Shown here piece by piece: positions 35,603 to 45,800 of a stretch of DNA of 64,000 nucleotides (within the stretch, counting starts at the first letter, position 1; each line of letters begins with the position of its first letter). The stretch spans positions 62,001 through 126,000 of the forward strand of contig NW_026250684.1 in assembly GCF_024244095.1 (NCBI RefSeq), read 5' to 3'. This DNA is from Nematocida homosporus (Eukaryota > Microsporidia). The position numbers and the translations under genes are program-made. Under the pieces are notes generated by a model. It was not told the DNA's origin and did not search any database. It was given only the letters and a program-made list of their open reading frames with translations.

Positions 35603-36474
35603 TTAGCTGAAACTGATCTAACTAATTTCGCTATGGCTTTATTTGCTGTCCTTTGTTATAATGCTTATTACCAAACTAGAATCGGATATAAGTCTTGCTT
35701 CAGTACATACTAATTCAATAAAGTATCTTTATTTCATCTTAGCATTAGATCCCGGCCATTTCACAATCATATATCGTGCTAGGTCTAATCTGGGCTTGTT
35801 ACAGACCAGGCAGCATTGACTTCTAAGTCATTCTAAAAGTCCTTGACTGATAGCCAAGCAGCCCTGTCCCGAATTATACCACCCAGGCACTTCCTCGGCA
35901 CTTTACATCTATCCGCCAATCTACTACAATGGGTGTTACCAATCTCGCCACTAGACTTGGATGTTTTTCTGCGCAGTTGCTTTCTAATACTAAGGCAATA
36001 AGAATCCATGTCTAGTGCCCTGCTGACCAAACGGCAAGTCTCTATTGAGTTAGTGTTGGGTTTGGTTGGGTTTGGTGTTAAATTGGATTGGGTTTGGTGT
36101 TGGGTGGAGTTGAGTTGAGTTTAGTATTGAGTTGAATGAGATGAAAGCCTGCAACTGATTGCCTTTTATAAGTGAGTTGGCTCTGCAATCTTCTTCAGAG
36201 TTAGGAATAAGTTTACTACACACCTCTAAACATGAATTCAAACTCGAACTCACATACGAACTCAATCTAGATACGTGGATATTTTAATCGCCGCCCAGAA
36301 TCACTTGATCGAATTGGACTAATCGTGTTTCTAACACCTAGAACTAGTATTTGGCCCATTAAGCCTATCTAAAAATAACATTTTAGTGCGACAGTAACCT
36401 TGGTGCTTTAGCACTCTCCAGAGCTAATCTTACCCCAGGCCATCGCAACTATTACATAATATCTATCAGTGTGT
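35603..36474. other. Long intergenic region without a supported gene
   Basis: The first 430 bp (to about 36030) is of more balanced composition than other spacers. It holds only a 58-codon minus-strand frame (ATG at 36009), which I do not trust. About 36040-36150 is GT-rich (GGTTTGGTTGGGTTTGG). The rest (36170-36470) is again balanced. A non-coding RNA gene could lie here, but I found no recognisable snRNA, SRP or RNase P core. Confidence 0.5.
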
Positions 36475-36633
36475 TTATTTGGCAAAGAAACGGTCCAGAT
36501 ATACGCTTTTATAAAGCTTGCCTATCCTAATCTGCACCTTTTTCTCATCTGGCTTCCTCCGGCACTTGCACACCTGTCCCTTCTCTACTCTATCCCCACA
36601 CCACTCGCACATACAGCTCTGACTTGCCACCAT
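36475..36633 (-). CDS. Candidate 52-aa Cys-rich small protein
   Basis: Translating the minus strand from the ATG at 36633 gives 52 residues. It starts MVASQSCMCEWCGDRVEKG, continues with CKCRRKPDEKK, and ends LYKSVYLDRFFAK before a TAA. The pairs CEWC and CKC could bind one zinc ion. The composition (Lys, Arg, Glu, Cys, aromatic end) is unlike the CA/GT-biased frames typical of spacers here. A second in-frame ATG lies seven codons in. It is tandem with the eIF2-alpha gene on the same strand. I recognise no family and it may be chance. Confidence 0.35.
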   Translation of the reverse strand: MVASQSCMCEWCGDRVEKGQVCKCRRKPDEKKVQIRIGKLYKSVYLDRFFAK

Positions 36634-36741
36634 CGATTCCTTGACAGTGTTTTAAACATGCTTTATCTACACTTGTTTCTAGTTTAAGAAGTCAGAGACT
36701 GAAGTTTAAGTATTAAGCTAGTACTGAGTTAGTAGATGATC

Positions 36742-37626
36742 TCAAGAACCATCCGAAGAGATAGTTTCTGATTCCTCTGACTCATTATCAAATTGAGGTC
36801 GAGGCCCAAAGGTCGTTGGCGGCATAACCAGTTTATACTCCCCACCAGCTCCAATCATGCGCTTCTCTAACTTCTCTAAGGCTCCTAATAAGACTTTCTC
36901 ACCCACCTCGCCATCTTCACTCATAATAGAGAAAGAAAAGACCGGTGATGAAACTAAAGCCACGTCAATCTCAGGATAGTCCTTTTCTATACGCACTAGA
37001 ATATCTCGCACTACTTTAACCCCACTTCCCTGGTTACACTTAGTCTCTACATCAGCTCGTACTTTGATCTTAGGAATACTGAACTTTTGCTTCACTAACT
37101 CTTCTACCTCCCCAAGAAAAGCCGTTGTTATAAAATCACTCCTTTCTAATCGATTCTGCAAGAGACTTTCACTACTTAAGACTTCCCGGAAACACTTATA
37201 TAACGATCCAAACTCCTTTTCGGCCTCCCAACCGAACTCTTCATAAACTTTGTCTAAACTCCGCCCGGTCTTAACGGCTACACTCTGCATAAAGTTATGG
37301 GCTATCTTGCCCTTGTAGTACTTCTCAAAAGCAGATAGCTTATCTTCATATTGGGCTCTTTTTTTACTTAAGTCAATGTACCCCTTTTCTTTATCTACCT
37401 TTAAGACTAAAAATCCCTCTAATGTGCCAACTTTGATTAGTTTTTGAATATTTCTGGTTCGCTTCTTAGTTAACTCGCTATAAACAATTAAACCTTCAAT
37501 GTCATTGTACTCGGGAAGAGTTACATATGCTCCGATATCCGTTAGGGACTTGATACGACCGACGACAACTTCTCCTTCTTTTGGATATTGTTCTAAATAG
37601 TAGCGATGTGGTTGGTTAGTTTCCAT
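36742..37626 (-). CDS. SUI2: Translation initiation factor eIF2 alpha
   Basis: eIF2-alpha is part of the complex that brings initiator tRNA-Met to the ribosome. The S1-type domain (GRIKSLTDIGAYVTLPEY), then SELTKKRTRNIQKLI and VDKEKGYIDLSKKR are diagnostic. From the ATG at 37626 the protein has 294 aa (yeast 304). A TTG extends the frame upstream but is not a credible start, and CCCC directly precedes the ATG. The position of the regulatory Ser51 (SELSRRR in yeast and human) is Thr53 here. It is divergent from the phosphotransferase gene. Confidence 0.96.
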   Translation of the reverse strand: METNQPHRYYLEQYPKEGEVVVGRIKSLTDIGAYVTLPEYNDIEGLIVYSELTKKRTRNIQKLIKVGTLEGFLVLKVDKEKGYIDLSKKRAQYEDKLSAFEKYYKGKIAHNFMQSVAVKTGRSLDKVYEEFGWEAEKEFGSLYKCFREVLSSESLLQNRLERSDFITTAFLGEVEELVKQKFSIPKIKVRADVETKCNQGSGVKVVRDILVRIEKDYPEIDVALVSSPVFSFSIMSEDGEVGEKVLLGALEKLEKRMIGAGGEYKLVMPPTTFGPRPQFDNESEESETISSDGS

Positions 37627-37667
37627 GGGGTATAAAACTAAAAGATATTTAGCCAAACTAGTTCAGG
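37627..37667. promoter_or_regulatory. 41-bp divergent promoter between SUI2 and EPT/CPT
   Basis: On the SUI2 side CCCC abuts the ATG, preceded by TAGTTTTATA. On the other side the spacer ends CTAGTTCAGG before the ATG at 37668. TATAAAA-like sequence lies in the middle. Confidence 0.5.
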
Positions 37668-38786
37668 ATGTTTACTAAGCGGAACACAAGTTATTTGCAA
37701 TCATATCAATATAAAAGCCAAGATGGTAGTTTTCTAACTAATTACTGTCCTTATTGGAATTATCTGAAAGAGTATATTCCGGCTAGTGTTTCGCCTAATG
37801 CAATTACTTTATTGGGATTTCTAGTGATGGCCGTTCATAGTGTGGTGGTGGCTGTGGCTGATCCGGGTTATGAAGGACGAGTGCGGATTTTACCGGCTAT
37901 TTCGGGCGTGGCCTTGTTCTTCTACAGTACTATGGATGCGTTGGATGGTGTGCAAGCTCGGCAACGTGGTACGGGCTCTGCTTATGGCCAGTTGTTTGAT
38001 CACGGGGTTGACTCGATTGTTTGCACTTTGGTGGTTAATTGTGTCTGTTCTGGGGTAGGTCTTCGGTCGAAGAAGGCTGTTTTATTGTCTTTGGTGGCTT
38101 GTCAGACGATCTTTTACTGGACGAGTGCTCAAGAGTACTACAAGAAGGTTTTTGTCTTGGGACTGATTGGTCCGACGGAAGTGATTTTGGGGTGCTGTGT
38201 TCTCCTGGTTTTATTATCGATCTTTGGTCAGCCAACGGTGATTTTCTTCCAACGAAGTCATCCTCACTTATTGGCACGGATAGCAGTAATTGGAAGTTTG
38301 TTGGTGGCCGGACTAGGTACGGCCTACTACGTAACGGATATTTATTGGGGCACTGGATTTTGGCTGAAGCGGGAGCCTGATGCCTTGGGAATGGCTAAGC
38401 GGTTGCTGCCTCATGTCTTATTTGTGGGCATGCATTTGGCCATGATATACTCGGCTTTGAACTTAAGGAAAGTAACGGCCAAAGGCTTTTGGTCCTTCTT
38501 GGGTACCTGTACCTTGGCTTTCTCTTTATTCACTATCATGACTATTTACTCCCATCAATTGCAGGCGCCTTATATTGAATCGCCCCTTATTCTACCGGCA
38601 TTGGTCGGACTGAGTACTTTGGCCATATGCATAGCACCGACTAAAGTGGTTAACTCAACCTTATTGGTGCTCTTTATCTTTGCACTTCTTAACTATATCT
38701 ATCATACTCGAGCGATAACGAAGGAGTCTTTAGATGAGCTCAATATACCATTCTTTAATAACGTCCCTAGAAAGAAAGGCGTCTAA
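37668..38786 (+). CDS. EPT1: CDP-alcohol phosphatidyltransferase (choline/ethanolamine phosphotransferase)
   Basis: The enzyme transfers phosphocholine or phosphoethanolamine from the CDP-linked form to diacylglycerol, the last step of the Kennedy pathway in ER/Golgi membranes. The catalytic motif DG-x2-AR-x8-G-x3-D-x3-D is present as DGVQARQRGTGSAYGQLFDHGVD, starting at Asp93-Gly94. The protein (372 aa) has about eight to ten hydrophobic segments. Whether it prefers choline or ethanolamine cannot be told from the sequence, and the symbol follows the yeast EPT1/CPT1 pair. Confidence 0.92.
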   Translation: MFTKRNTSYLQSYQYKSQDGSFLTNYCPYWNYLKEYIPASVSPNAITLLGFLVMAVHSVVVAVADPGYEGRVRILPAISGVALFFYSTMDALDGVQARQRGTGSAYGQLFDHGVDSIVCTLVVNCVCSGVGLRSKKAVLLSLVACQTIFYWTSAQEYYKKVFVLGLIGPTEVILGCCVLLVLLSIFGQPTVIFFQRSHPHLLARIAVIGSLLVAGLGTAYYVTDIYWGTGFWLKREPDALGMAKRLLPHVLFVGMHLAMIYSALNLRKVTAKGFWSFLGTCTLAFSLFTIMTIYSHQLQAPYIESPLILPALVGLSTLAICIAPTKVVNSTLLVLFIFALLNYIYHTRAITKESLDELNIPFFNNVPRKKGV

Positions 38787-39263
38787 TTTGGCCTATATTG
38801 GCTTATTAATAAAAGGATACCCAAAAGAGATTTACTATTAGGACTAAATGAATGGAGGCTGCTAATTAGCTCATGTTCCTCTAAAGACCTTTCTTGGTCT
38901 CTGACTCGGTCCTGTTTATTCTTGGTAAGATAAGAATTAGAAGCTATAGTCCTTCTTAATTCTAGATATCTCTTTCAAAATAAGAATTATTAAAGAGATT
39001 TCAAATCAATAGATTGTGTTGGATTATGTTAATATTGGATTGGGTTGGGTTGGGGTTGAATTAGATGGCGAGAGTTGATCTAGGTGTAGTTCGTGTTGGG
39101 TTAGTGTTGGGTTTGTTGTGTTTGTGAATTAGTAAGTGTGATGGCATCTTGGCACTCGGGGGATTGGTAGAGGGACTACTTAATTCGGCCAATCTAAAGA
39201 TGTTTCTTAATCTGGAATTGCCTAATAAGGAAGTATCTCTAGAGTTTTGCTAAATATTTTTGG
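38787..39263. other. Intergenic spacer with a short inverted repeat
   Basis: This 477-bp spacer has ATCTCTTT (38968-38975) and AAAGAGAT (38992-38999) as a possible 8-bp stem. It then turns GT-rich (TTGGATTGGGTTGGGTTGG). I see no gene. Confidence 0.6.
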
Positions 39264-40142
39264 ATGAAGGAATTTCGGATTCAACTCTTAACCGTTGATA
39301 AGCAAAAAGAAGAATTAGTTAGATTTGTCTATCTGCCAAGTACCGGGGCCAATTTGGTTAGCGATGTGCTTGATCAAATAAACAGAGTATACCTTCCTTA
39401 TTTAGGTATCTCCTCCCATGTAGCCTATCTAGCTGATAGTCGTGGTTATATCTTTGTGGCTACTATGCCAATAGAAAGACTGCGCAGTAAAAAGATGGTT
39501 CTGCGTGGATATTTATGTTCGGGGCAATGTCCAAGATGTTCTGGCTCCGGAGAAAAGGCCTCTAAACCACTCAGCCCAGTTTCTCAAAACAAAAGAGAGA
39601 TACCGATAGGCAAAAAGCAACCCAAGCCATCAACACGTGACGAAGTGAGCGAGGAAGTAAGTGAAGAAGTGAGTGAAGAAGTGAGTGAGGAGGTAACTTT
39701 AGTGGCACGCCCGGTCCTACGTGTTTCTGCCCCTGTCTCGGGACGAGCTAAATTATCTATCAAAGATGCCCGCCCCTCTAATTCTAATCTCAATTCAATT
39801 TCTAATTCTAACTCTAACTCTAAATTAACACTTGATCACACCACCAACCCAATGTCCATTACTAACACAACTACCAATTCTATATCTCATCCAACTATCA
39901 ACTCTATATCGCAGCCCAACCCAGCACCTAACTCTACTCCTAAAACTGATTCAACTAATGTCGAGGAAGAGCCTTCCGCCACTACCAACCCACCTATTGC
40001 CAATTCAAGTGCTAGTACCGGCTTGGGTTCTAATACGGAAGAGAACGACGGCCCTAATGGGCGCAAGTATCTTCTGAAAAAGGCCTTTAAAACCCTATCT
40101 TGTAAGACGATCGGCGCGCCGGCCAACCGATACATCCATTAG
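39264..40142 (+). CDS. Uncharacterised protein with structured ends and a low-complexity middle
   Basis: The 292-aa protein has an N-terminal 90 residues that look folded (beta-rich, MKEFRIQLLTVDKQKEELVRF), with a CSGQCPRC cluster at the end. Four SEEV repeats (39648-39695) follow, then a long Asn/Ser/Thr/Pro tract. A conserved-looking basic tail (KYLLKKAFKTLSCKTIG) closes it. The first part might be a ubiquitin-like fold, but this is a guess. The ATG follows AAATATTTTTGG. It lies 76 bp upstream of the PP2A-like gene in the same direction. Confidence 0.72.
   Translation: MKEFRIQLLTVDKQKEELVRFVYLPSTGANLVSDVLDQINRVYLPYLGISSHVAYLADSRGYIFVATMPIERLRSKKMVLRGYLCSGQCPRCSGSGEKASKPLSPVSQNKREIPIGKKQPKPSTRDEVSEEVSEEVSEEVSEEVTLVARPVLRVSAPVSGRAKLSIKDARPSNSNLNSISNSNSNSKLTLDHTTNPMSITNTTTNSISHPTINSISQPNPAPNSTPKTDSTNVEEEPSATTNPPIANSSASTGLGSNTEENDGPNGRKYLLKKAFKTLSCKTIGAPANRYIH
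39648..39695 (+). repeat. Four 12-bp repeats coding SEEV
   Basis: AGTGAAGAAGTG-type units repeat four times in frame, giving Ser-Glu-Glu-Val repeats in the 39264-40142 protein. Confidence 0.9.
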
Positions 40143-40218
40143 GAAGAATGGAAGTAATCAAGATAGTGGGCGTAGATAGGACGTAGATATAATAAATGGC
40201 TGGTCTTCTTTTATTTTG

Positions 40219-41127
40219 ATGCTCCATAAGATAGAAGAAAGGCTTCTCTCTTACCATAAGCCGTCTAAAAGAGAAGTCCGCTACATCTGCAGCCGCGTTG
40301 TCGATCTTTTGGCTTTAGAGGAGAATATTGTTCCAATTGAAGCTCCCGTGGTGGTTTGTGGGGATATCCACGGGCAATATGATGATCTCTTAACTATCTT
40401 TAAGATGCATGGGACTCCACGGAAATGTAAATATGTCTTTTTAGGAGATTACGTTGATCGAGGGCCTAACTCTGTTGAAACCATCACTTTATTACTACTC
40501 TACAAAGTCATGTTCCCACAGAACATTGTCCTTCTACGCGGCAACCATGAATCCCGAGAGCTGACTGAGACCTATGGGCTTTATAAAGAAGTTGTCTCGC
40601 GATATAATGCCTGTGATGTTTGGAAGCTCCTGTGCGAAACCTTTAACTATTTGCCTCTAGCTTGTCTCGTGGGCAGTCGTATTTTCTGTGTTCATGGTGG
40701 AATATCTCCCTTTGCCCTTACGTTTGATAAGATCCTCCGAATCAACCGCTTTGTAGAATTACCATCCAGTGGACCGATGAGCGATATGCTTTGGAGTGAT
40801 CCTGGGCCGGGTAGTGGCTGCCAGCCTAGTGATCGTGGGGCCGGATACATCTTTGGCGCCGACATAGTTCAGAAGTTCCTTTTTCTTAACGATGTCCAAA
40901 TTGTCTGTCGATCGCACCAGCTAGTTAATGAAGGCTATCGTTTTGCTTTTCCCAATCGTGAGTTAGTAACCGTTTGGAGTGCTCCTAACTATTGCAATCG
41001 TATGGGAAACAAAGCAACAGTGCTTAGAATCGGTAAAAACCTTCGAGTAGATGATGATTGCTTTGTCTTCTTTGAGCAGGCAGTGCGTCCCAACAAAGAG
41101 ATCGGCTCATTGCCTTATTTCCACTAA
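40219..41127 (+). CDS. PP2A-like serine/threonine protein phosphatase catalytic subunit
   Basis: PPP-family phosphatases use two metals to remove phosphate. The motifs GDIHGQ, GDYVDRG, RGNHES, HGGISP and SAPNYC are all present. GPMSDMLWSDP, GAGYIFGADIV and CRSHQLVNEGY place it in the PP2A/PP4/PP6 branch, not PP1. At 302 aa it is of typical length. PP4 or PP6 is likeliest (VWSAPNYC and PYF near the C-terminus). The C-terminus is PYFH instead of the usual YFL, so the Leu that is carboxymethylated in PP2A-type enzymes is absent. The start is the ATG at 40219. A TTG lies directly before it. Confidence 0.93.
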   Translation: MLHKIEERLLSYHKPSKREVRYICSRVVDLLALEENIVPIEAPVVVCGDIHGQYDDLLTIFKMHGTPRKCKYVFLGDYVDRGPNSVETITLLLLYKVMFPQNIVLLRGNHESRELTETYGLYKEVVSRYNACDVWKLLCETFNYLPLACLVGSRIFCVHGGISPFALTFDKILRINRFVELPSSGPMSDMLWSDPGPGSGCQPSDRGAGYIFGADIVQKFLFLNDVQIVCRSHQLVNEGYRFAFPNRELVTVWSAPNYCNRMGNKATVLRIGKNLRVDDDCFVFFEQAVRPNKEIGSLPYFH

Positions 41128-41146
41128 TTTTTTCGGTCTTGTTGTT

Positions 41147-42100
41147 ATGGTTTCGAAACCCCCCATTAAACGTCATTCTCAAAAACAACCTTATCGTCGC
41201 CAACTCTGGCGATCTTGGGGTTTAGCCGCTATCTTTGGGATTTTAATGGCCGGCGGTGGTTTGATCGTATTTAGAAAGCTTGCCGTTGTCTTTGATAGCC
41301 CTTTGGACTATGTTATTTCTTTTCCCAGTGAGAAGACGTGGAAGCATAAGCTCTACTTGCGCGAGCCAGTCGCAGAGTTTGTAAAGCGAGATTTAAGTGA
41401 GGAGGAGCTAGAACACCACTTTCGGCGCCATTATGTGATTGTTCAGGCCTTGAAGAAGAATGAGCTTGTGGCTAGTGTGTTTTTATTGCCAAAATACTAT
41501 CAAACAAGCGATACGGCTAACCCAGAGCGATATCCGGTCTTTGAAATCTACAATGTTTATGTTAGTCCTAAGCATCGCGGTAAGCGGCTTTCTACTAAGC
41601 ACCTGTACACAACCTTTAAGTACTTGCAGACGGTCTACAATGTCGATAACAGTACTTTGGTTGGACTGCACATCTCACCAATAGATACACATATGCCAGT
41701 GGCCTATGCTCTTTATCGCAGCTCTGGGTTTACCAATGCGGCCTTTTCTCCCTATGGCCCGCCTTCTTTCCAGCGGCGCTATGAAGATATCAAAACAATT
41801 CCTTTGGCAGACTACACGGTTAACCAATTCTTGTTAGCTAAGATTCCGCCCAAGAAACAAAATGACCCACCAGCTGCCAATGGTAATGAGAAGGAAAATG
41901 AGAAGGAAAATGACCCGACCGATGGTAGTAATCAACCTGTCGTGGAAGACCGCTTTTTGACTTTCTTTGCTGACTTGGAAACCTTTTACTCGGCCGTAGA
42001 TAATCCGACTTACACTTCTAGTGAATTCCAGACCTTTGTGAAGAAAGGTGCTAGGCTGCAAAAGAAACTACTATCCGTATTTAAGTACCAACCCCACTAG
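41147..42100 (+). CDS. Membrane-anchored GNAT-family acetyltransferase
   Basis: The protein (317 aa from the ATG at 41147) has a basic N-terminus, one hydrophobic segment (WGLAAIFGILMAGGGLIVF) and then a GNAT-like domain. NVYVSPKHRGKRLSTKHLY corresponds to motif A (acetyl-CoA loop, RGKRLS) and MPVAYALYRSSGF to motif B. After it come an Asn/Glu/Lys-rich linker (EKENEKEND) and a helical tail. The topology would place the catalytic domain on one side of an internal membrane. The substrate is unknown. Upstream in-frame ATGs at 41051 and 41054 overlap the phosphatase gene and are not preferred. Confidence 0.78.
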   Translation: MVSKPPIKRHSQKQPYRRQLWRSWGLAAIFGILMAGGGLIVFRKLAVVFDSPLDYVISFPSEKTWKHKLYLREPVAEFVKRDLSEEELEHHFRRHYVIVQALKKNELVASVFLLPKYYQTSDTANPERYPVFEIYNVYVSPKHRGKRLSTKHLYTTFKYLQTVYNVDNSTLVGLHISPIDTHMPVAYALYRSSGFTNAAFSPYGPPSFQRRYEDIKTIPLADYTVNQFLLAKIPPKKQNDPPAANGNEKENEKENDPTDGSNQPVVEDRFLTFFADLETFYSAVDNPTYTSSEFQTFVKKGARLQKKLLSVFKYQPH

Positions 42101-42230
42101 TCTTGGATTTCTAAGACAGGCGTTTTAATCGGCTCTAAATGAATAAATGGATGTGTGTTTTTGTTTTTGTTTTTGTTTTACTTATCTAATCAAACAGTCA
42201 CTAAATCTAAAACTAGCTTGTGAAAATTAA

Positions 42231-42599
42231 ATGACAAAAATACCTCTTGCCAATAAGGCACTCATTATGTGCTTTTGGACTAGCTCTATTGTAGTTCTTC
42301 TGCTGGTAATTGGCGGTATTGTGCTGCTGGAGTTTAGGGCATGTCAAAAAGACTTTTCCGAGCCAAGTACTGATGATAAATCGTCCTCAGATGCTTCGCA
42401 TAGAGATATAAGACTATCTGTGGCTCAGCAACGCTTTCGCCATAACCGAATTGGATCCTCGCCACTCTTCAATGCCCGATGTCCGCCCGCCAATCCCAAA
42501 GTTATTGGGCCTACATATCGCACCAGAGCTAAGAACTACAATGATTATCTGGACTATAAAAAGCTCCATCTTGACTGCACTCGGAATAACCCAACTTAA
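42231..42599 (+). CDS. Small single-pass membrane protein, unknown
   Basis: The 122-aa protein has a short Lys-containing N-terminus, a strong hydrophobic segment (SSIVVLLLVIGGIVLLEF) and a hydrophilic, Ser/Asp/Arg-rich tail. The pattern is that of a type II or signal-anchor protein. It is transcribed in the same direction as the GNAT gene. The ATG follows GTGAAAATTAA. I recognise no family. Confidence 0.6.
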   Translation: MTKIPLANKALIMCFWTSSIVVLLLVIGGIVLLEFRACQKDFSEPSTDDKSSSDASHRDIRLSVAQQRFRHNRIGSSPLFNARCPPANPKVIGPTYRTRAKNYNDYLDYKKLHLDCTRNNPT

Positions 42600-42807
42600 A
42601 CCTGATTTTCACTTATCACTAATCCGAAAACTAAAAAGAAATTCAATGGCAACCATAGTAGAATAAGGATTGATTTTAGTTTGGGTTTTAGTTTTAGTAA
42701 CAACTTATTAGTTGTTAATACGTTAGTAGTAAGTTACTGTTTAATTTATTGCATCTTATTGGGTTGGTATTGGGTTAATCTTTAGTGTTTGAATTAAACC
42801 GGTCGGG

Positions 42808-45800
42808 TTATGGCGTCGTGGAGATAAGCCAGGGACACTTCTTTACACCCAGGGCAGAGCGCAGTAGGAGTCGGCGGCGGAGCTTTTTGTGGAGGACCTC
42901 ATAAACATGGTGGGGTTCTTTGGTCAGTCCAGCTAAGACAGCAACTCCACGGGCCATAATCATGTAGGAGCAGTTCTGCAACTCTTTGACCCGGTTGTAC
43001 ATCGATTGAGAAATAAAGGTTTCGCCGGCACTAGCAATACTACAAAGTCGGGCCGCTTCAATAACTGACTTACCGTAAAAATCAAGTCGTTTTGTAACCG
43101 GATCATTTTCAATGATACAAGCACCTTTACTCATGCCAACCCGAATTTGCAGGCCGCGATAGATAGGCTTCCTTTTGGCATATATAAGAGGATTGTTTTC
43201 AATCGCGATTTCCAGCCAGTTCTTAGTTAGTAGGGCCAGATGTATTTCTGAGCCAAATTCCATAGCACATTGTTCATCGTAAAAGATCATCATAAAGGCA
43301 TCGCCTTCTGTTTTGACTTCGTATCCATCATACTTGTGCATGAGCTCGCGAATAGTTATGTTGTGGGCTTTTGATACCTCACGCATTCTTATTGGGTCCA
43401 TCGACCATAGTTTGGTGCTGTTGGCAATATCAGTAAATACCACAACCGGAACTTTCATAAGCTGCGAAGAGAGATTGTACATGGTCAGACTTTCCAGAAT
43501 CTTAGGAGCCGAGGACTCTGCGTCCTTTTTGAACATTAGAGACTCACTCTTATGCGTGATAGGAATAAGCACACAGGTGGAATTCTTTAACTCATGGGTC
43601 AGCAGGAAGGATTTAGCTTCAGTTAAAGAGCTGTTTCTCCGATAGGCCGCAATAAAGTCATTGATTGAAATAGCTTGTAAAATAGACCGATGCATCAGCA
43701 CAATACACTGATCAGTCCTTTTCTTAGTACCCCAGGCCATTTCAAAGTGTTTGCCCGACTTTAAGTAGACGCCTCGCTCGTTTTGCACAAGGATTATCTC
43801 TAGGGACTCAATGCCCATGATTGAAATAAGCGTATCAGTCATTACTACAGCGGCCAGCAGCTCAACCTTATCAGGAAAGACTTCGTGGCGAATATCTCGG
43901 AAGAATTGGATCATCTTCTGCTTATAATGCTTCCAGCGAGTATGGATAGTCTCTTCAGTTTCACTGCAGAGCAGTCTTTCTATCTTTAAGATTGCACTTT
44001 GCACAGTGCTTTTGATTATCGGGCTTTTTGAAGAGAAATAGATGCACAACTTAGCATTAATCGGCGTCCCGGGATAGTTCGGATAGAGAACTGCCTGAAA
44101 TTCCTTTTGAATGCAGCGAGCTCTTTCACTAGACCTAATTTCTGCCTTCTCTTTCTTATCACGGTGTTTCTCTTTGGGAATTTTCACCCGACAGTACCGG
44201 CAAATACTCTTCTCCCCCACCATGCCCCGCAGGTGCATAAATGAACTCTTCTCATCGCGCTTAATAATCTTGGTTCCTTCTTTCAGCATTCTTTCCTTCT
44301 CCTTGCTTGAAATGGATAAGTACTTGTTCCCAGTTATATCCAAGGTTCGGTGCTTAACTTCTGACCCCGGCCGGATCTCGCCAGAAGCCGAGACAGAAGG
44401 ACCATTCAAGGGGTACATGTCGGGAATAAACCGGAACAAGTTGTAGGATAAAGACAAATAGCGCAAACCACTCAAAGACTCCAGCCCAACTAAACTCTCC
44501 AGCATATTAAAGCCAGCAATAAAGCAGACCAGTTCACTCAATCGGTTGAGATTCAAGACTTCCTTAATTTGGTTTCCAGATACATTCAAGTGCCGCAACG
44601 TCGGCTGTCGTACCGCCGGGTCCACCCGAACAATCTGGTTATAAGATAAGTTTAAGTAGGTCAAAGGCAGCTCCCATACCCGACTAGGAATTAAGTTTAA
44701 GCAGTTATAAGGCAAAGAAATAGAGGTCAGTCCATAAAAGTCCGCCGGGTACCTCTTCTGCTCCACAAAAGGAAAGTCAGTTAAAGAGTTATGGGAGCAC
44801 AATACTGTTTTTAAATTAGGTGCAAAGATAGATACTTCCACTAGACTATTGTTAATTAACTGTAAGTGTTCTAAGCACATAAACTTACCAACAAACCGTT
44901 TTAACTCCACATCAGCAATGCTTAAGCGCTTCAGCCCAGCCAAGCTCCCATGAATGCGTTTAGTCGCCACAATCTCGCGCAAGTACAAAGTCTCCGTATG
45001 TGCCCGAAAGTATTTCAAAGGATTGCCCAACAGGTTTATCTCCTGGTATGCATACTTACTATTGAACTCAAGTAAATGATTATTCCGTAAGTTAAGCACC
45101 GGAATCAACAAAGGCTCCTCAATAACCGAAATACAGTTATTAGAGGCATCTAACGAAGAAAGGTTCAGCTGGTTTAGCATTGCCGGTAGAACTTCAATGC
45201 GGTTATTAGAGATGTTCAAGTGCTTAATATTAGCACTCTTAAACACGACAGCAGGAATGGCAGTCAAACCCATACCGGACATATTCAAGGAAACCCACCG
45301 CGGATTCATTAACTCCTCCATCTCTCCTCCCTTACCCCTCCTAGACCCAGCCGGGGCTAGTATTCGCTTTCTTACTAATCCCAACCACTTCAGCACCCAG
45401 TAAATACCCAGCCCGATTAAAGCCAAGTCCTGGCCCAATGACCAGAGCACATTCCAAATCAAGCCAGCCGCCACTGTACGTCGTTCAGTTACATCATCAG
45501 GAGGAAAATAAGATAGCACGCCATCACTATCTATGTGGTCCGGTAAGCCGCGCACTACCCGTTTAACCACCCGCAATTCAAACCCCGAATTGCGCAATAG
45601 TTTCTGTTGCGGCACAATCCGTCCTTCAATTATGTTCAGAAGTGACTGGTTTAACTTCCATTGAATTACCTCTAGCATCGGCCGGGCATCCAAAGGCAGC
45701 AATCTACTACCATTTATAGTATCTAAAAGCAGTGATAAGTTCTCCTTCTTCACTCCCACTACATCACTCACCACGGCGTCCAAAATATCCTCAACTGTCG

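Noticed and set aside
35833..36009. Minus-strand 58-codon frame (ATG at 36009) in the long spacer
   Set aside because: It lacks a recognisable motif and a start-proximal AAATTT or CCC element, so I treat it as chance.
36469..36687. Plus-strand hydrophobic frame of 72 codons
   Set aside because: It begins with GTG and is antisense to the Cys-rich candidate. Its leucine-rich look comes from pyrimidine-rich DNA.
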